DNA from: Apoda limacodes
Lineage: Eukaryota > Arthropoda > Insecta > Lepidoptera > Limacodidae
Length of the DNA: 64,000 nucleotides
Assembly (NCBI GenBank): GCA_946406115.1
Contig: OX291553.1
Coordinates: 4,965,001 to 5,029,000 of the forward strand
Reading direction: 5' to 3'
Part shown: one piece after another, positions 35,401 to 46,045 of the stretch
Position numbering within the stretch: position 1 is the first letter of the stretch
Layout of the letters: each line of letters starts with the position of its first letter
Made by a program: the position numbers and the translations under genes
Notes under the pieces: model-generated
Databases searched by the model: none
The model's input: the letters and a program-made list of their open reading frames with translations, nothing else
What the model was told of the DNA's origin: nothing

Positions 35401-36864
35401 TATGATTAATACCGGTTTTGATATTTTGTTATTAATTTGTGTTCTCAGTTTCTAATATAAGTACAACAACTATGTTTACATACATTTACATTTTGTATTT
35501 ACTTAAGACTTTAACAAATTAACTACCACATTTATCGGTAAGTACTATAAGGCACGAGTATTTTAAAAAATATACCCCATGGCCCAAAGAAATTAAAACA
35601 TATCAAATATTCAACAACAAAGGGAAATTGTTAGAATATTTTTTTTAAATAAATTACTATACAAGAATAATTTATAAAATAAAACAAATTAAATAAATTA
35701 AAATACCAAAAGCTAAAATAAAAATAGAAGCAATATCCTAAAAACTACAGAATTATATTTTGTAAAATATTTTGAAGATAATAAAAACTTATTGGAAAGG
35801 TGAAATCAATATTAGAAATATTTTTATGGCCAATATGTAGTCCAAATTGAATCTGATTTACAATTCCAGCTGGTTAAAATTTCCACTACATTCGTGCAAA
35901 TTCGAAGTTCGCACGTCATAAACAAACTCTACTAGGGACTTATGACGTCCTAGCACATCAATCTTACATTCAGAAAAGCCTTCACGTTAAAACAGCAAAA
36001 ACTCAAACCCTAAACTGTATACTTAAAAAAAAAGTTTTAGAAATAAGACCAAAAAAATTTAAATAAAATTTCTAAAAAACTGTTAACTGTTGGTTAGTAG
36101 GTTCTAGAACCAAATATTTTAGCAACGACCTTAGTAATAACGTTTTTAAATATTAAGGATTTCTCTGTATTAATTATATTTTTTCTGGAATATTGATTGT
36201 AGCACCGGGAAGAAATACTTAGGTAGCTTTTTATTGCTTAAGCATACACACATTCAAATTTTAAAACTAATTTCCTCATTTGTTAAATAGTAAAAAAATG
36301 TGTACCATGTAAACTTAGAAACAAATGATCCTTTTTATTATATCACATCGGCATTATTCCAAATTGGATGTAAAAAGTATGCTTTATTTTTTCAAGATGT
36401 CAGAATCTGTAAGATTGAAAACTCTTTTTTCCTAAATCAAGTGTGCTTAAACTGGGAAATAACCATCTGTTTCAATTTTTAAATGTTACTGAAATAGTTG
36501 TATTAATTAATGTATTTATTTACTAGTATCTAAAATGATCAAGTATAGGATCCCTCGGAGTTATGAAAGTCTGACGGTTGTCGTGATGTACAAATCAGTT
36601 GATAGGGTTAAATAGCTGACCCTGATGAAAAAGGGGTAAGGTCGTACGACACCGATAAAGGTGTAATAATATTATATGGAAATTAATCAGCATAATAAGG
36701 TCATAATATTTTTTATTAAATTGCCTCACCTTAATTATGTGGCTAAGCGTATAATGTGTATGTATATATACATGTATTAACACATGGCTAAGCTTCTGAA
36801 TATATTTTCATTACGAAATTCATTACAGAAATACGAGGGTTGGTTCCTAAATGAGATTTCATTA
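32401..36864. other. No recognised gene; one small perfect hairpin
   Basis: More than 4 kb of AT-rich DNA with no open frame beyond 60 codons and no repeat family I can place. A perfect 12-bp stem (CATAACCACAGC at 34031-34042 with GCTGTGGTTATG at 34052-34063) is the only structured site noted. Confidence 0.5.
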
Positions 36865-36865
36865 C

Positions 36866-37003
36866 CGAAGCTCGACCCGTCCGGTGCATGCATTTATTAA
36901 ACGAGCGGTCCCGAAAGTGATTGAGCACTGAGATCCATCTCAAGTGTCACTTACATAAGCCACGGTTTTACAAGTGAATAAATATCAAAATGGTTCAGGC
37001 GTC
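36866..37003 (+). repeat. Unnamed repeat Q, copy 2
   Basis: CGACCCGTCCGGTGCATGCA through ATTGAGCACTGAGATCCATC and GTGAATAAATATCAAAATGG, paired with 30285-30420. Whether it is transposon-derived is not clear. Confidence 0.75.
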
Positions 37004-37139
37004 CCAAATAAAAGTTACCTTAACTGCGTTTACACATTTGCAAACTAGACAGTTAATAAAAGCTACTATTAATAGGTTACTTTTCTGTCTTGGATGAACA
37101 TTTGTTTTATATTTAACTTGTAATTCATTAAGGCTTTAA

Positions 37140-37310
37140 ATGCACTAATGACTCGCCGTAGCCGGCGGCGTGCATGCGTCGGTCATACGTCGCCGGCAGC
37201 GTCGATTCATAAAACCTGCCGCCTTAGTTATTTTGGTGTCTGCCTCACGTTCTGAGGAATGAAGGTTCGCGCCCGGCGTATGCCAATGAATGTTTTTCGA
37301 AATTAAAAAG
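37140..37310 (+). repeat. tRNA-like SINE head with GC-rich leader
   Basis: GAATGAAGGTTCGCGCCCGG then CGTATGCCAATGAATGTTTT. GGTTCGCGCCCGG is B-box-like, and the following text matches the start of the repeat at 62435. Upstream, GCCGGCGGCGTGCATGCGTC and TCGCCGGC form an inverted GC-rich pair. Confidence 0.5.
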
Positions 37311-37714
37311 CCTTTACAGTTGAATTTTTACTTATGAATATTAAAAATGCTGTAGCATCAACAAAATCCTTTTCAAATGTATGTACATACATAAAGTCTC
37401 TTTTTAGGCTCTTACATTTCAGAGGATAAAGTAAAAGTTTCAATTTCCAACGTAATAAATTCGGTGACACACGGGTACAGTGAGTTTCACCAAATATATA
37501 TTTTAAAGGGGAAACATCCATTAAAATAATAACATTACGTAACAATTTTGTACTTTTTATTATTTATTTTAAAACAGCTTTTACCATCGTCTCCGCCTGC
37601 GGTAAATTCTTTATCTTGTCATTCTAGAATTTAGGTTATATTAATTTAAAGTTTTGAATTATTTTGACAACCTACTACATTTACGTAGGTCTTAAATACA
37701 CTTAACGCGTCTTT
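37303..37714. other. No recognised feature
   Basis: An 80-codon minus frame (37303-37545) lacks any motif. The rest is AT-rich. Confidence 0.45.
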
Positions 37715-38050
37715 AGGGTTCCGCACCTAAAAAAGCTAAAGAGAAACCCTTATAGGATTACTTTGTTGTCCGTCAGTATGTCTGTCAAGAGCCTCTTTCT
37801 CAGGAACGCGTGTTTAAGTAGAAATTAATATCAAATACTAAAGTCTTTGATACTTTGAAGCTGTAAAAAATATCAACAGCAACACAAAAAAAATACGGCC
37901 GAAATGCAACCATTTTTATCGCATATTTTGGCATTCACAAATAAATCAAAACCTATGGGGTTCATCCCGTTGTCCTAGAATCATGAAATTTGACATGAAG
38001 CAAGGTCTTATATCACAAATGTAGGAAAAAAAAACCAAAAACTGTTCACA
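37715..38050 (-). repeat. SINE-like family G, copy 3
   Basis: Minus-strand copy related to 29155-29370. It shares GAAGCTGTAAAAAA, ATACGGCC, TCGCATATTTTGGCATTCAC, AAATAAATCAAAACCT, TCATCCCGTTGTCCTAGAAT and AAGCAAGGTCTTATA. The outer part has AGGGTTCCGCACCT and CTTTGTTGTCCGTC. Confidence 0.75.
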
Positions 38051-38521
38051 AACCTTAAATTTGTACTTTTTCAGTTCATTTACTAATGCATAACATCGTA
38101 TAATAAGGTTTATATACATATTCAATTTCCTAGTTAATTCACTACGAAAAAAACTTAAATATTTTCTGCTTGGGGTCGTTTAATATAAAATTTTCTTTAC
38201 TACTGCAAATTTTTCAGAAAATTACCAGTAACAGGGCTATTCAAAGCCTTCCGGTCGAACTCATGTTTTAGTAATGCGTTTTTAATGTTCTCATTTTGCT
38301 ATAAATCACTGCGGCTCTCCGGTTCAGATAGCTTTAATGGCTTATAAATTAGTTTATAAAGGCTTTGCTCACAGTAAATATTTTAAAATAATATCACTGA
38401 GATTCTATCAAAGTTTTCTTTGAAGCAGCTCTCTTTAAGTGTAGAAAATTAACGATATAATAAAATTATTCTAAAATATTTTATACGCTGGGAGACCAAA
38501 AAGATGTTGGAAAAAATCTGC

Positions 38522-38788
38522 TAAGTACGAGTCGGACTCGCGCAAGAAAGGTTTCGACAATTATCTATAAAAACGGTAAAAAAATCACGTTTGTTGTATA
38601 ATGTAACGGTTGTTTTTTTAGTATTTGTTGTTATAGCTGCAACAGAAATACATCTTCCGTGTAAATTTCAACTGTCTAACTATCACGGTTCATGAGATAC
38701 AGCCTGGTGACAGACGGACGGACGGACAGCAGAGTCTTAGTAATAGGGTTCCGCTAATTACCCCTTGCGTACGGCACCCTAAAAACTG
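38522..38788 (+). repeat. SINE-like family S, monomeric copy
   Basis: ACGAGTCGGACTCGCGCAAG, TATCTATAAAAACGG, ATCACGTTTGTTGTAT, AGTATTTGTTGTTATAGC, CTATCACGGTTCATGAGATA, CAGCCTGGTGACAGACGG, AGTCTTAGTAATAGGGTTCC and a GGCACCCTAAAAA end. Complete family order with one central module, unlike the dimeric copies at 10.3 and 47.0 kb. Confidence 0.85.
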
Positions 38789-39818
38789 CACAAAGATTTC
38801 AATCTGATTTGACTGAATACACTGTATTGATGTGATTTCTATAACGCTATTTGATAGAAAACTTGTCAACTATATTTGTTATCTTAAGTTTAAATTATAT
38901 GCACCAAATTAATGATTTGATTTGTCATACTTTAATAATTCCTTATTAAAAATATGACTTAACTTATTTATATCTATTTTCTCCTTTACTTCAATCAGCA
39001 CGAAACGCGTTTAGTTCCTTCGTGGGTACGATAAAGGAATTCTTATCCAGAGCTAGAGTTCCTACGGAAATATATTTCCCCACGAGTCACTTTGCGTTCG
39101 GAATAAATTAGCGAGGTGACTTGATTTTAGCTTAGGTATTTAGAGTAAATTTTATCCCAATCGAAAATTTCCACTTCTATATGTTTACAACGTGGGAATA
39201 AATCACACATCAGGTAGTATGACGGTCAGAGACAGTTTTTTGGCTCAGAATTTGAAAATTAACAAAAAAAACATTTTTCTTCGAGTCACATAAGGCTATT
39301 TAAATTAAGCTTTCGTTTATCTTAGTTAGAAATAAATTAGTACAAGAATTTATTGGGAAAATAAACTATCAAGCAAAAACCTCAATTGATTGACTTATAC
39401 TAAAGTACTATCGCCAATGTAAACATTGGTAACCTGGTTTAGATTAAGTGTTTACCAAGTGTTGGCAATTTACTCGTGGGGTATTAGTTTTAGGGTAAAT
39501 TTTGTTGACTTGATGACTCAGTCCAATATTAGACGCAATGGGACCGGAAAGGGAAGTGAGAAATGATTTGTTGAGATATTTCAGATTTATAAAGTGACAT
39601 TATTCGAAAGTTTTGTAAAAGTGTAAAAGCAAGTTGTCATTGTTATAAAACATGTCTTTTTCTACTATTTATAAATTTAATTAGTATGTATTATATACAT
39701 AAACACTCCGAAAAAAATATAGTATATACTACTATATATTTATAGTAGTATCGTAGTTAAGTAGAACTGAATGGACATACATCGACATAGCTCCCTGTTG
39801 ACTCCCTCGCAGCATATT
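38789..39818. other. No recognised feature
   Basis: AT-rich. TACTACTATATATTTATAGTAGTA at about 39727 is a small AT hairpin. Confidence 0.5.
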
Positions 39819-39819
39819 T

Positions 39820-40070
39820 GGTAGTGTGGCCGGCTCTTGTGCAGATACACCATCTGTTCAATGTTCAATTCCCGTACTGGACAAACATTTATGTTAAAGA
39901 CATAAATTTTGTCTTGAGTCTGGGTGTATTTATGTAGGTATTTACAAAAAAAAAAATATACTTATATGTATTTGCATCCGTTGTCTGGTGTTCACAACAC
40001 AAGTTTTGCTTTCTTTGGAGCCTGACGGCACTTTATGTAATGTCCAAAACAATATACTTATGTCATTTAT
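39820..40070 (+). repeat. tRNA-headed SINE, copy 2
   Basis: TTTGGTAGTGTGGCC (A-box-like, about 39819) and TGTTCAATTCCCGTAC (B box, about 39862) precede CTGGACAAACATTTATG, TTTGTCTTGAGTCTGGGTGT, TTTGCATCCGTTGTCTGG and the TTCACAACACAAGTTTTGCT tail. Order and spacing are as at 11215. Confidence 0.85.
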
Positions 40071-41268
40071 ATTGATTTAAAAAAAATATTCAAAATATCA
40101 ATATATTATAATAATAGTACTTAACCTTACTTACTCTCACCTACCGACACATTTTTTGTCACAGATGCTCTTGTTTTTTTGAGAGAATGGCCGATTGTCG
40201 TGGAAATGAACTATAACACATAAAAATAGAAGACATCAAAAACCATTCAAATGGTTTATTTCTATATAAAAAGAGAGCCAATATAAAATGCAACTAAATA
40301 CTTGAAATTGCAAAATTTCGAGCTTAACATGGGTCATTGTTTTAGGAGAACCTCGGTCACTCAGGAGAAGATATGACACAGATTAAATGGCACAATGGTG
40401 GCGGAAATCTTATGCAGTAGCGGAGGACTAGATGGAAAATTGCATACAGAAGATGAACACAATAAGCTGCCCACTGCCTCAACCAGCATCAGGGACTTCC
40501 ACGATCCAAAAAAACTCTTAGACGGAATTTGAAGCTGCAGGCAGTACATAAATAAACATTACTTTAACTTTGATAAATATAACAAATAAAATCATAACTT
40601 TGTCCTTCCACAACTGGTCGAATATATCAAACATAAACTTTCACTTTTAATTGGGTGATGCCTTACTATGCTCGATTGTTGAACCTGTAATCTTTCGTTA
40701 CGCTCGGGATTCAATTTCACATCCGTGAAATAAGACACTGCTTTATTCCCTAGGTGTATAATCAACCATTACTTACTTCCTTTTAGTTAGGGGCTTTACA
40801 AAAAAAATATTTAATCTTATTAGATTATAGCCATCAAGGGTTTTTTCAAATTTTTTTATTTTGCTTGATTATTAGATGACATAAAAATTAAACATTTCAA
40901 GGGATCAATAAGAACATAAAAATAAACATAAAGTTGTTATTTCTTTAACACGTAAGTGTTACGTTTAATTTCTTTAAACTGTAGGAACACGAAAACTTTA
41001 AAGTACCCAAACATCGCGACGGAAATTGAATCCAGGAAGCTACAATTAGTGTAAGAGCTTTTAGAAGGTCGTTCAATAAATCTTCAAATTCTATGAATGG
41101 ATTTTGCTTCAAACAATATTCAAGTAAATTTATTAAGTTTTACAAACGCTGTGACAATGTTAATTGTGTTTAATGTTTATACTTTTCGATTCGTCTTGTA
41201 TTTAGTTTTGATTTAATGATTGTTAGCCTACATGACGTGTTGGTATGTGTGAGGGATTTATTTTTCAA
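40071..41268. other. No recognised gene
   Basis: AT-rich. A 62-codon minus frame at 40361-40549 has no motif. Confidence 0.5.
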
Positions 41269-41269
41269 C

Positions 41270-41400
41270 TTTATACATTACTAAAATGGCAAATAAGCTA
41301 ATGCTCCGCATGTTGTTAAGTCGTCGCGGCAGCCTATAGACGCTTGCAATACCAGGGACATCACTCGCGCGTTGCCGAATCCCTTTAAAAATCTCATCCC
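41270..41400 (-). mobile_element. LINE 3' tail, diverged
   Basis: Reverse orientation of the tail family: TTACTAAAATGGCAAATAAG, AGCCTATAGACGCTTGCAAT, ACCAGGGACATCACTCGCGC and GTTGCCGA. More diverged than the other copies. Confidence 0.7.
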
Positions 41401-42648
41401 TTATTTTTTTTGTATCCATCACATCTAATTATTATTCAAGTCATTAAAGAAATTGACTGCAGAAAACTTAAGCAGCATTTTCCTTCATAAACTGTTGGCG
41501 GAGGTAGTATATATCATAAAACATTTAAAATAACTTTTGAGGGGTGTGGCTTCTGCAAACCACTTATTTCACGATACCTTTTTACTGACAGCTTTAATGA
41601 AGGAAAATTATCGTCCCAAGCTTTTTGAAGCTTTTTATGTAATTTAAACCTTACTAATCGAAATATGTATTTATTTTATTTAAAGGAAAACACTGTGTAA
41701 AAGTTTATGTATTTATTTAAGAACTTGAATATTGGATAGAAAGTTTTGCTTGAATCTTAACGTAAATAGATACTTTGTTGTGATTCAGCTCACGTAATTT
41801 ATCACTTCAGGAAACTTCAAAGACTCTCATTACCAAAAGCTTGGAAAACACGAATATTCGAATAACATATTATTTAGATTCCAATTACAATTTGATTCCT
41901 TTGCATTACTTTACGCTTTACAAAATCTACTAGTGGTGTTTATTAACAACTATTTTAATTAAAAGAATGAAGACTTGTTTATACCACTGTAAACTTCACA
42001 TAGCAAAATTAAATTAAACCGCTATAGAAAAATACCTATTGTGTTTATTGGAAGATGATATTGAATAATAGAGCAAAGTCTGGTTGATAATAGTCTAAAC
42101 TTAATAAAAAAACACTAAATAAAATAAAAACTAGTTGATACCAGTGTAAGGCAAGAATCCAGTACGGCGTATGCAGAAAATGCGCACGTGCACTCAGTTT
42201 TGCTCTGTATGAAAATGTAGGTGGTAAAATCCACTGCGGCGGCGTGTTAAGCTAGTCCGGGGGGGCTGTAGAATGTAAAGACAAGGGTTCTCCCTTGGTA
42301 TGAAATACAAAGCAAAACGGCACCAATAAAAATAAACTTTTCCTAAATTTAAAGATTTACTAATACTCCTGGACATGATCTTTATTATCGAATCCATGCA
42401 GACGCACACGTATGATATCATTTTTGAAAACGAACTTGTATTTGTGGTGGCAACATTTTCCTTTTGTTGGATTTACGTAAGATATGAAGTAAATATAATT
42501 ACTGCGTAAAAAATATAATTATAACCCCCTACTGTACATAATGGGCTTTACTAAACATAACATGGATATAATAGCTCTTGTCCGTATTTGTTTCTAAAAA
42601 AAATCTTGCAATAACATTATGAAATTAGTCATTTTATTGGTCAGTATT
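41401..42648. other. No recognised gene
   Basis: AT-rich with a 75-codon minus frame (42194-42421) lacking motifs. Confidence 0.5.
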
Positions 42649-42649
42649 G

Positions 42650-42895
42650 TTTTGTGACTCTGCTGGGAGTGTCTGCCTGCCAATTCTAGGGATATCGGTT
42701 TGATCCCCGCACAGGACAAGCATGTCATATAATGAAAGTTTGCATTTTTTCTTAAGTCCGGATGTTTTGTAGTCATGTATTTACAAAGTATATAAGTTTT
42801 TTGTATTTGTTGCAAATTAAGTATTCCTATATAGTACAAGCTTCACTTACTTTGTGATCAGATGGCGCTGTGTATTTTCCAAAAATTATTGATTA
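42650..42895 (+). repeat. tRNA-headed SINE, copy 3
   Basis: CTGGGAGTGTCTGCC then ATCGGTTTGATCCCCGCACA (B box) and AGGACAAGCATGTCATATAA, TTTTCTTAAGTCCGG, and a tail ending AGATGGCGCTGTGTATTTTCC. Diverged but in the same order as the other copies. Confidence 0.75.
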
Positions 42896-43838
42896 TTATT
42901 CTTAAGGAAAAATGTATTTAAGAAATTTTAATGATAAAGTATTCCTTTATATTAAATTGACTGCTTAGTCTTTCCTACAAAAACTTATACTTATTCAGAG
43001 ACAAAAGTCAAATAATTGAATCGTTAAGCAAAGTAAACTTGATTTTAATAATCAAAGTATATAAAATTAAAGGTAGCTCTTTTAAAACCTGAACAAGGGT
43101 CAAACAATCACATAACGTCTCTCTCGTGAATTCCTCCAATATGAAATGCAATTAGGACTAAATATAGGATATTGACTTGTCCTAATTTGCTTTTTGCTTA
43201 AATTAAGATTCATTAAGATTAATTAAGATTAATTAATAAATCTAATTTCAGTCGTTGTTCAGCACTCCATGTCAAATGAAGATAAACTAAATTAAAAGAA
43301 GTCTATCTAGTCAAATCGCGACGGAGTGGAAAAGACTTTTTAAAAAGACAAATTTAATTTAAAAATGAATATAATTAAAACGTGTGCTCAACACAGGAGC
43401 CAAACTTATTCTAACTTAACGTTACATATGAGACGCCCGCGGGCGCTCGCCGCCCACCATCGTCGCTGTTTAGGCCAAAGAGAATATAACCACTACGCTT
43501 AAGAGACAGGACTTCCGTACTAATGAATTTGATCAATTTGCACGGCATTATAATACCAACATACTAACAATTAACTTCGTCAAGCAACAAGAGTACCAAT
43601 CTGACGGGACAAATAGTGATGTGATGTTCTGTGCTGTAGCTTTTATCGATATTAAAAAAAAATCCGGCTGCTCACAGCACCATAATCTAATATTTTATTA
43701 ATTGGGTACTAGAGTCGACCACACATAAAAAGCCCAACTTTTAAAAGAGGTGTTTCTAATAAAAGTTAGACTCATAATGTGAAACCAAAATAAAATACTC
43801 AGGTGAAAGAGATAATTTTTTTTTTTATTTCAAATAAA
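42896..43838. other. Spacer 3' of the P-like gene
   Basis: AT-rich except for GACGCCCGCGGGCGCTCGCC at about 43432-43453, which contains a CGCCCGCGGGCG palindrome. I looked here for a terminal inverted repeat matching the 5' side of the P-like gene and saw none. Confidence 0.45.
43824..43829 (-). promoter_or_regulatory. Poly-A signal of the P-like gene
   Basis: AATAAA on the minus strand about 10 bp after the TAA stop (43839-43841), placed as expected for a very short 3' UTR. Confidence 0.55.
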
Positions 43839-46045
43839 TTATTTTGCAATGCCCTGTTGTTGCGCTTTTTTAGTTATATCAGCTGTTGATTCTTCAGCCT
43901 CTGCAAACGAACGATTTAGTCGATGACATTCATTTCTTATTAAAAGATGACTTATACGACTCATCAAGTCATTAAGTAGGCGATCCTTGTGCACATTACA
44001 TACCCACTGTAAATCGTCATATTTCGCTAACATCATGGTGACAGCTTGCTGCGAAATGTGTTTTTCATAAAGGATGGGCTTAATTTGAGCTTCAAAGCAC
44101 GATACAGCAGTATCAACTAAGCGGCATAAATGTATAGTGGGATATCTAAGACTTTGTTTATCTTGCCACCATTCTCGTAGTCTTATATAGCTGTGCATCG
44201 TTGAGTTTGTATCTGGGTCCTTTGTTTTTAAACAGAATGTGCATACTTCACATTCCCAATTTTTTTTTTAATACTACATATGCCAAATATCCAGCCACAT
44301 AAACGGTGGGCTGCTTTTCAAACGATTCAAACAGACGGATTTCCATCTGTAATTCATTGCTGTCATATTCAACATCAGCACTTTCGGGAATGCTCAGAAC
44401 GAGGGGTTCCTCATCTTCAAACAATAAAGTGTCCCCTAAGGGATTTTCGTTTATTCGGCTTTTTACTGGCATCTCTGTAGTTTTGGAGTGCTCAAATAAA
44501 TCTTCGAAATCGATAATAACCTCGTTATCGTCTTTTTCACAGTTAGCTCCTCTCCCAACTGGTGTACTTAATTTCGTCAAAATATTCGACTTTAATGCAG
44601 CTGTGAAGTGGTGACACGTTGGGTTACGATTTGTAGGGCAATGTTGCCGTATCATTCCGAAAAGATTTTCCAGACAATCTTGATTTAACTGCCGAAGATT
44701 TAGGTACTTAAAGCCTTTTGACTCTACTAATTTCCAAATTTCTTCCAGTGATGCGAGCACAGTCATGTAGCCCTGGACGCACCTTACGTTTTTAAGTTTT
44801 AAAAATGTATCATTTTTCAGAAAATGCATAGTTTTCATTTTTTGTTTATAACACGTCCACAATTCCAAATGGTTTGTTTTTTTGGACACATTCTGCCTTC
44901 TGGACTTAATGACATCTTTTATAGATGCAGGACCATTTGTGCAGTCGAACAGTCGGCCAAGGTCTTCAATTATTTGCGCGGTTTCCAATATTTGCTGAGC
45001 CCTCTCATCATTACTAAACTTTTGGGCCATTAATTTTAAAATAGCTGCAACTGTATTACTCAGAATTTGTGCGGCTAGTTTAACTTTCATTTTGGACCGA
45101 AACGTAGGATTAACATGCAGGGCTGTTATTTTTTTAAAGTGTAAAGTACTTCTATTCATTTGTTCTAAATCTATTAGATGTGACCACTTTCCTTTTTTTC
45201 CATCAATCACTATTTCTCCACCACTATGAAAATTATTTCGAATAGATTTAAATAAGTGAGGGACATCATACATTATAAAATATTTCTGATTATTCAAAAC
45301 GAAATAATTTAATTCCGTTGAGATGCCACTCCATTCCTTAAGTAAATTTAAGCTACCGATATTTGTGGGTCCTTGATCACATACTGTAGTAACCACGGTG
45401 AAACCTGCATCAGACACTGCCCCAATAACCTGTTTTATAAGAACTGCCAAAGTTTGTGATGATACAGTTCCCTTAACAAAGTAGTAGGCTATTGGTTGCT
45501 TTAGTTTTTTATGTAGGCCTTGAAGCATAAATACTAATGCACGGTTGGCGATTTCTGATGAACGGTATTGATCGTCGCCTAGGTCTACGAAACCCTCTAC
45601 TTTGTCTGTCCTAGAGTTAAAAATCAACCGCTTCTTTAAAGCTATCTCATCGAACAGCAAAGCACATACTCTGTCTTTTTCATTTAATTTAGCACTTTTC
45701 TTTTTAAGATGCTGCATGATTGTTATACTGATTCCTGGCTCTAATTCAATCTTTTGAATCAGGGTTTGCAAAGTCCTAATACTTGGTAATGCCATTAGAT
45801 GTTGCAAGTGTCTGTAAGTGCGAGGAGATTTTTTGTAAATAGCAATAGCTAGGGCTTTTTCTAAAGAAGTCCATCGCTTCCCTTGAGGCTTTCTTCTATA
45901 ATTACGTAAATATGCCCTTATAAAACTTTTAGTGCTAATGATTTTATTTGTGGCATTATATTTCCTTGGCGCAATAAAGTTATTTTTTGTTTATACAGTC
46001 TAATCTTTCTTATCAGTTTTTTTTTGCGGAGTGTCACTTCCAAAT
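43839..46045 (-). CDS. P-like gene exon 6: catalytic core and C-terminus
   Basis: Acceptor TTTATTTTAG. LEVTLRKKKLIRKIRLYKQK forms the predicted coiled coil, then a one-base shift at 45983-45988. The uninterrupted core runs from before 45807 to 44271. The likely catalytic acids are Asp in LLFDEIAL (45649-45651), Asp in CDQGPTN (45376-45378) and Glu in CLENLFGMIR (44668-44670). All are present with family-like surroundings, including YDVPHLFKSIRNN. A second shift at the T10 run cuts off CEVCTFC and the last 119 codons (44198-43839), which remain open. Opposite-strand frames at 44280-45033 are shadows. Confidence 0.88.

Noticed and set aside
43380..43838. Terminal inverted repeat of a P element
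   Set aside because: No sequence here matches the inverse of the region upstream of the gene start, and no 8-bp target duplication is visible.
44280..45033. Plus-strand frames of 66-102 codons
   Set aside because: Shadows of the P-like transposase exon on the opposite strand.
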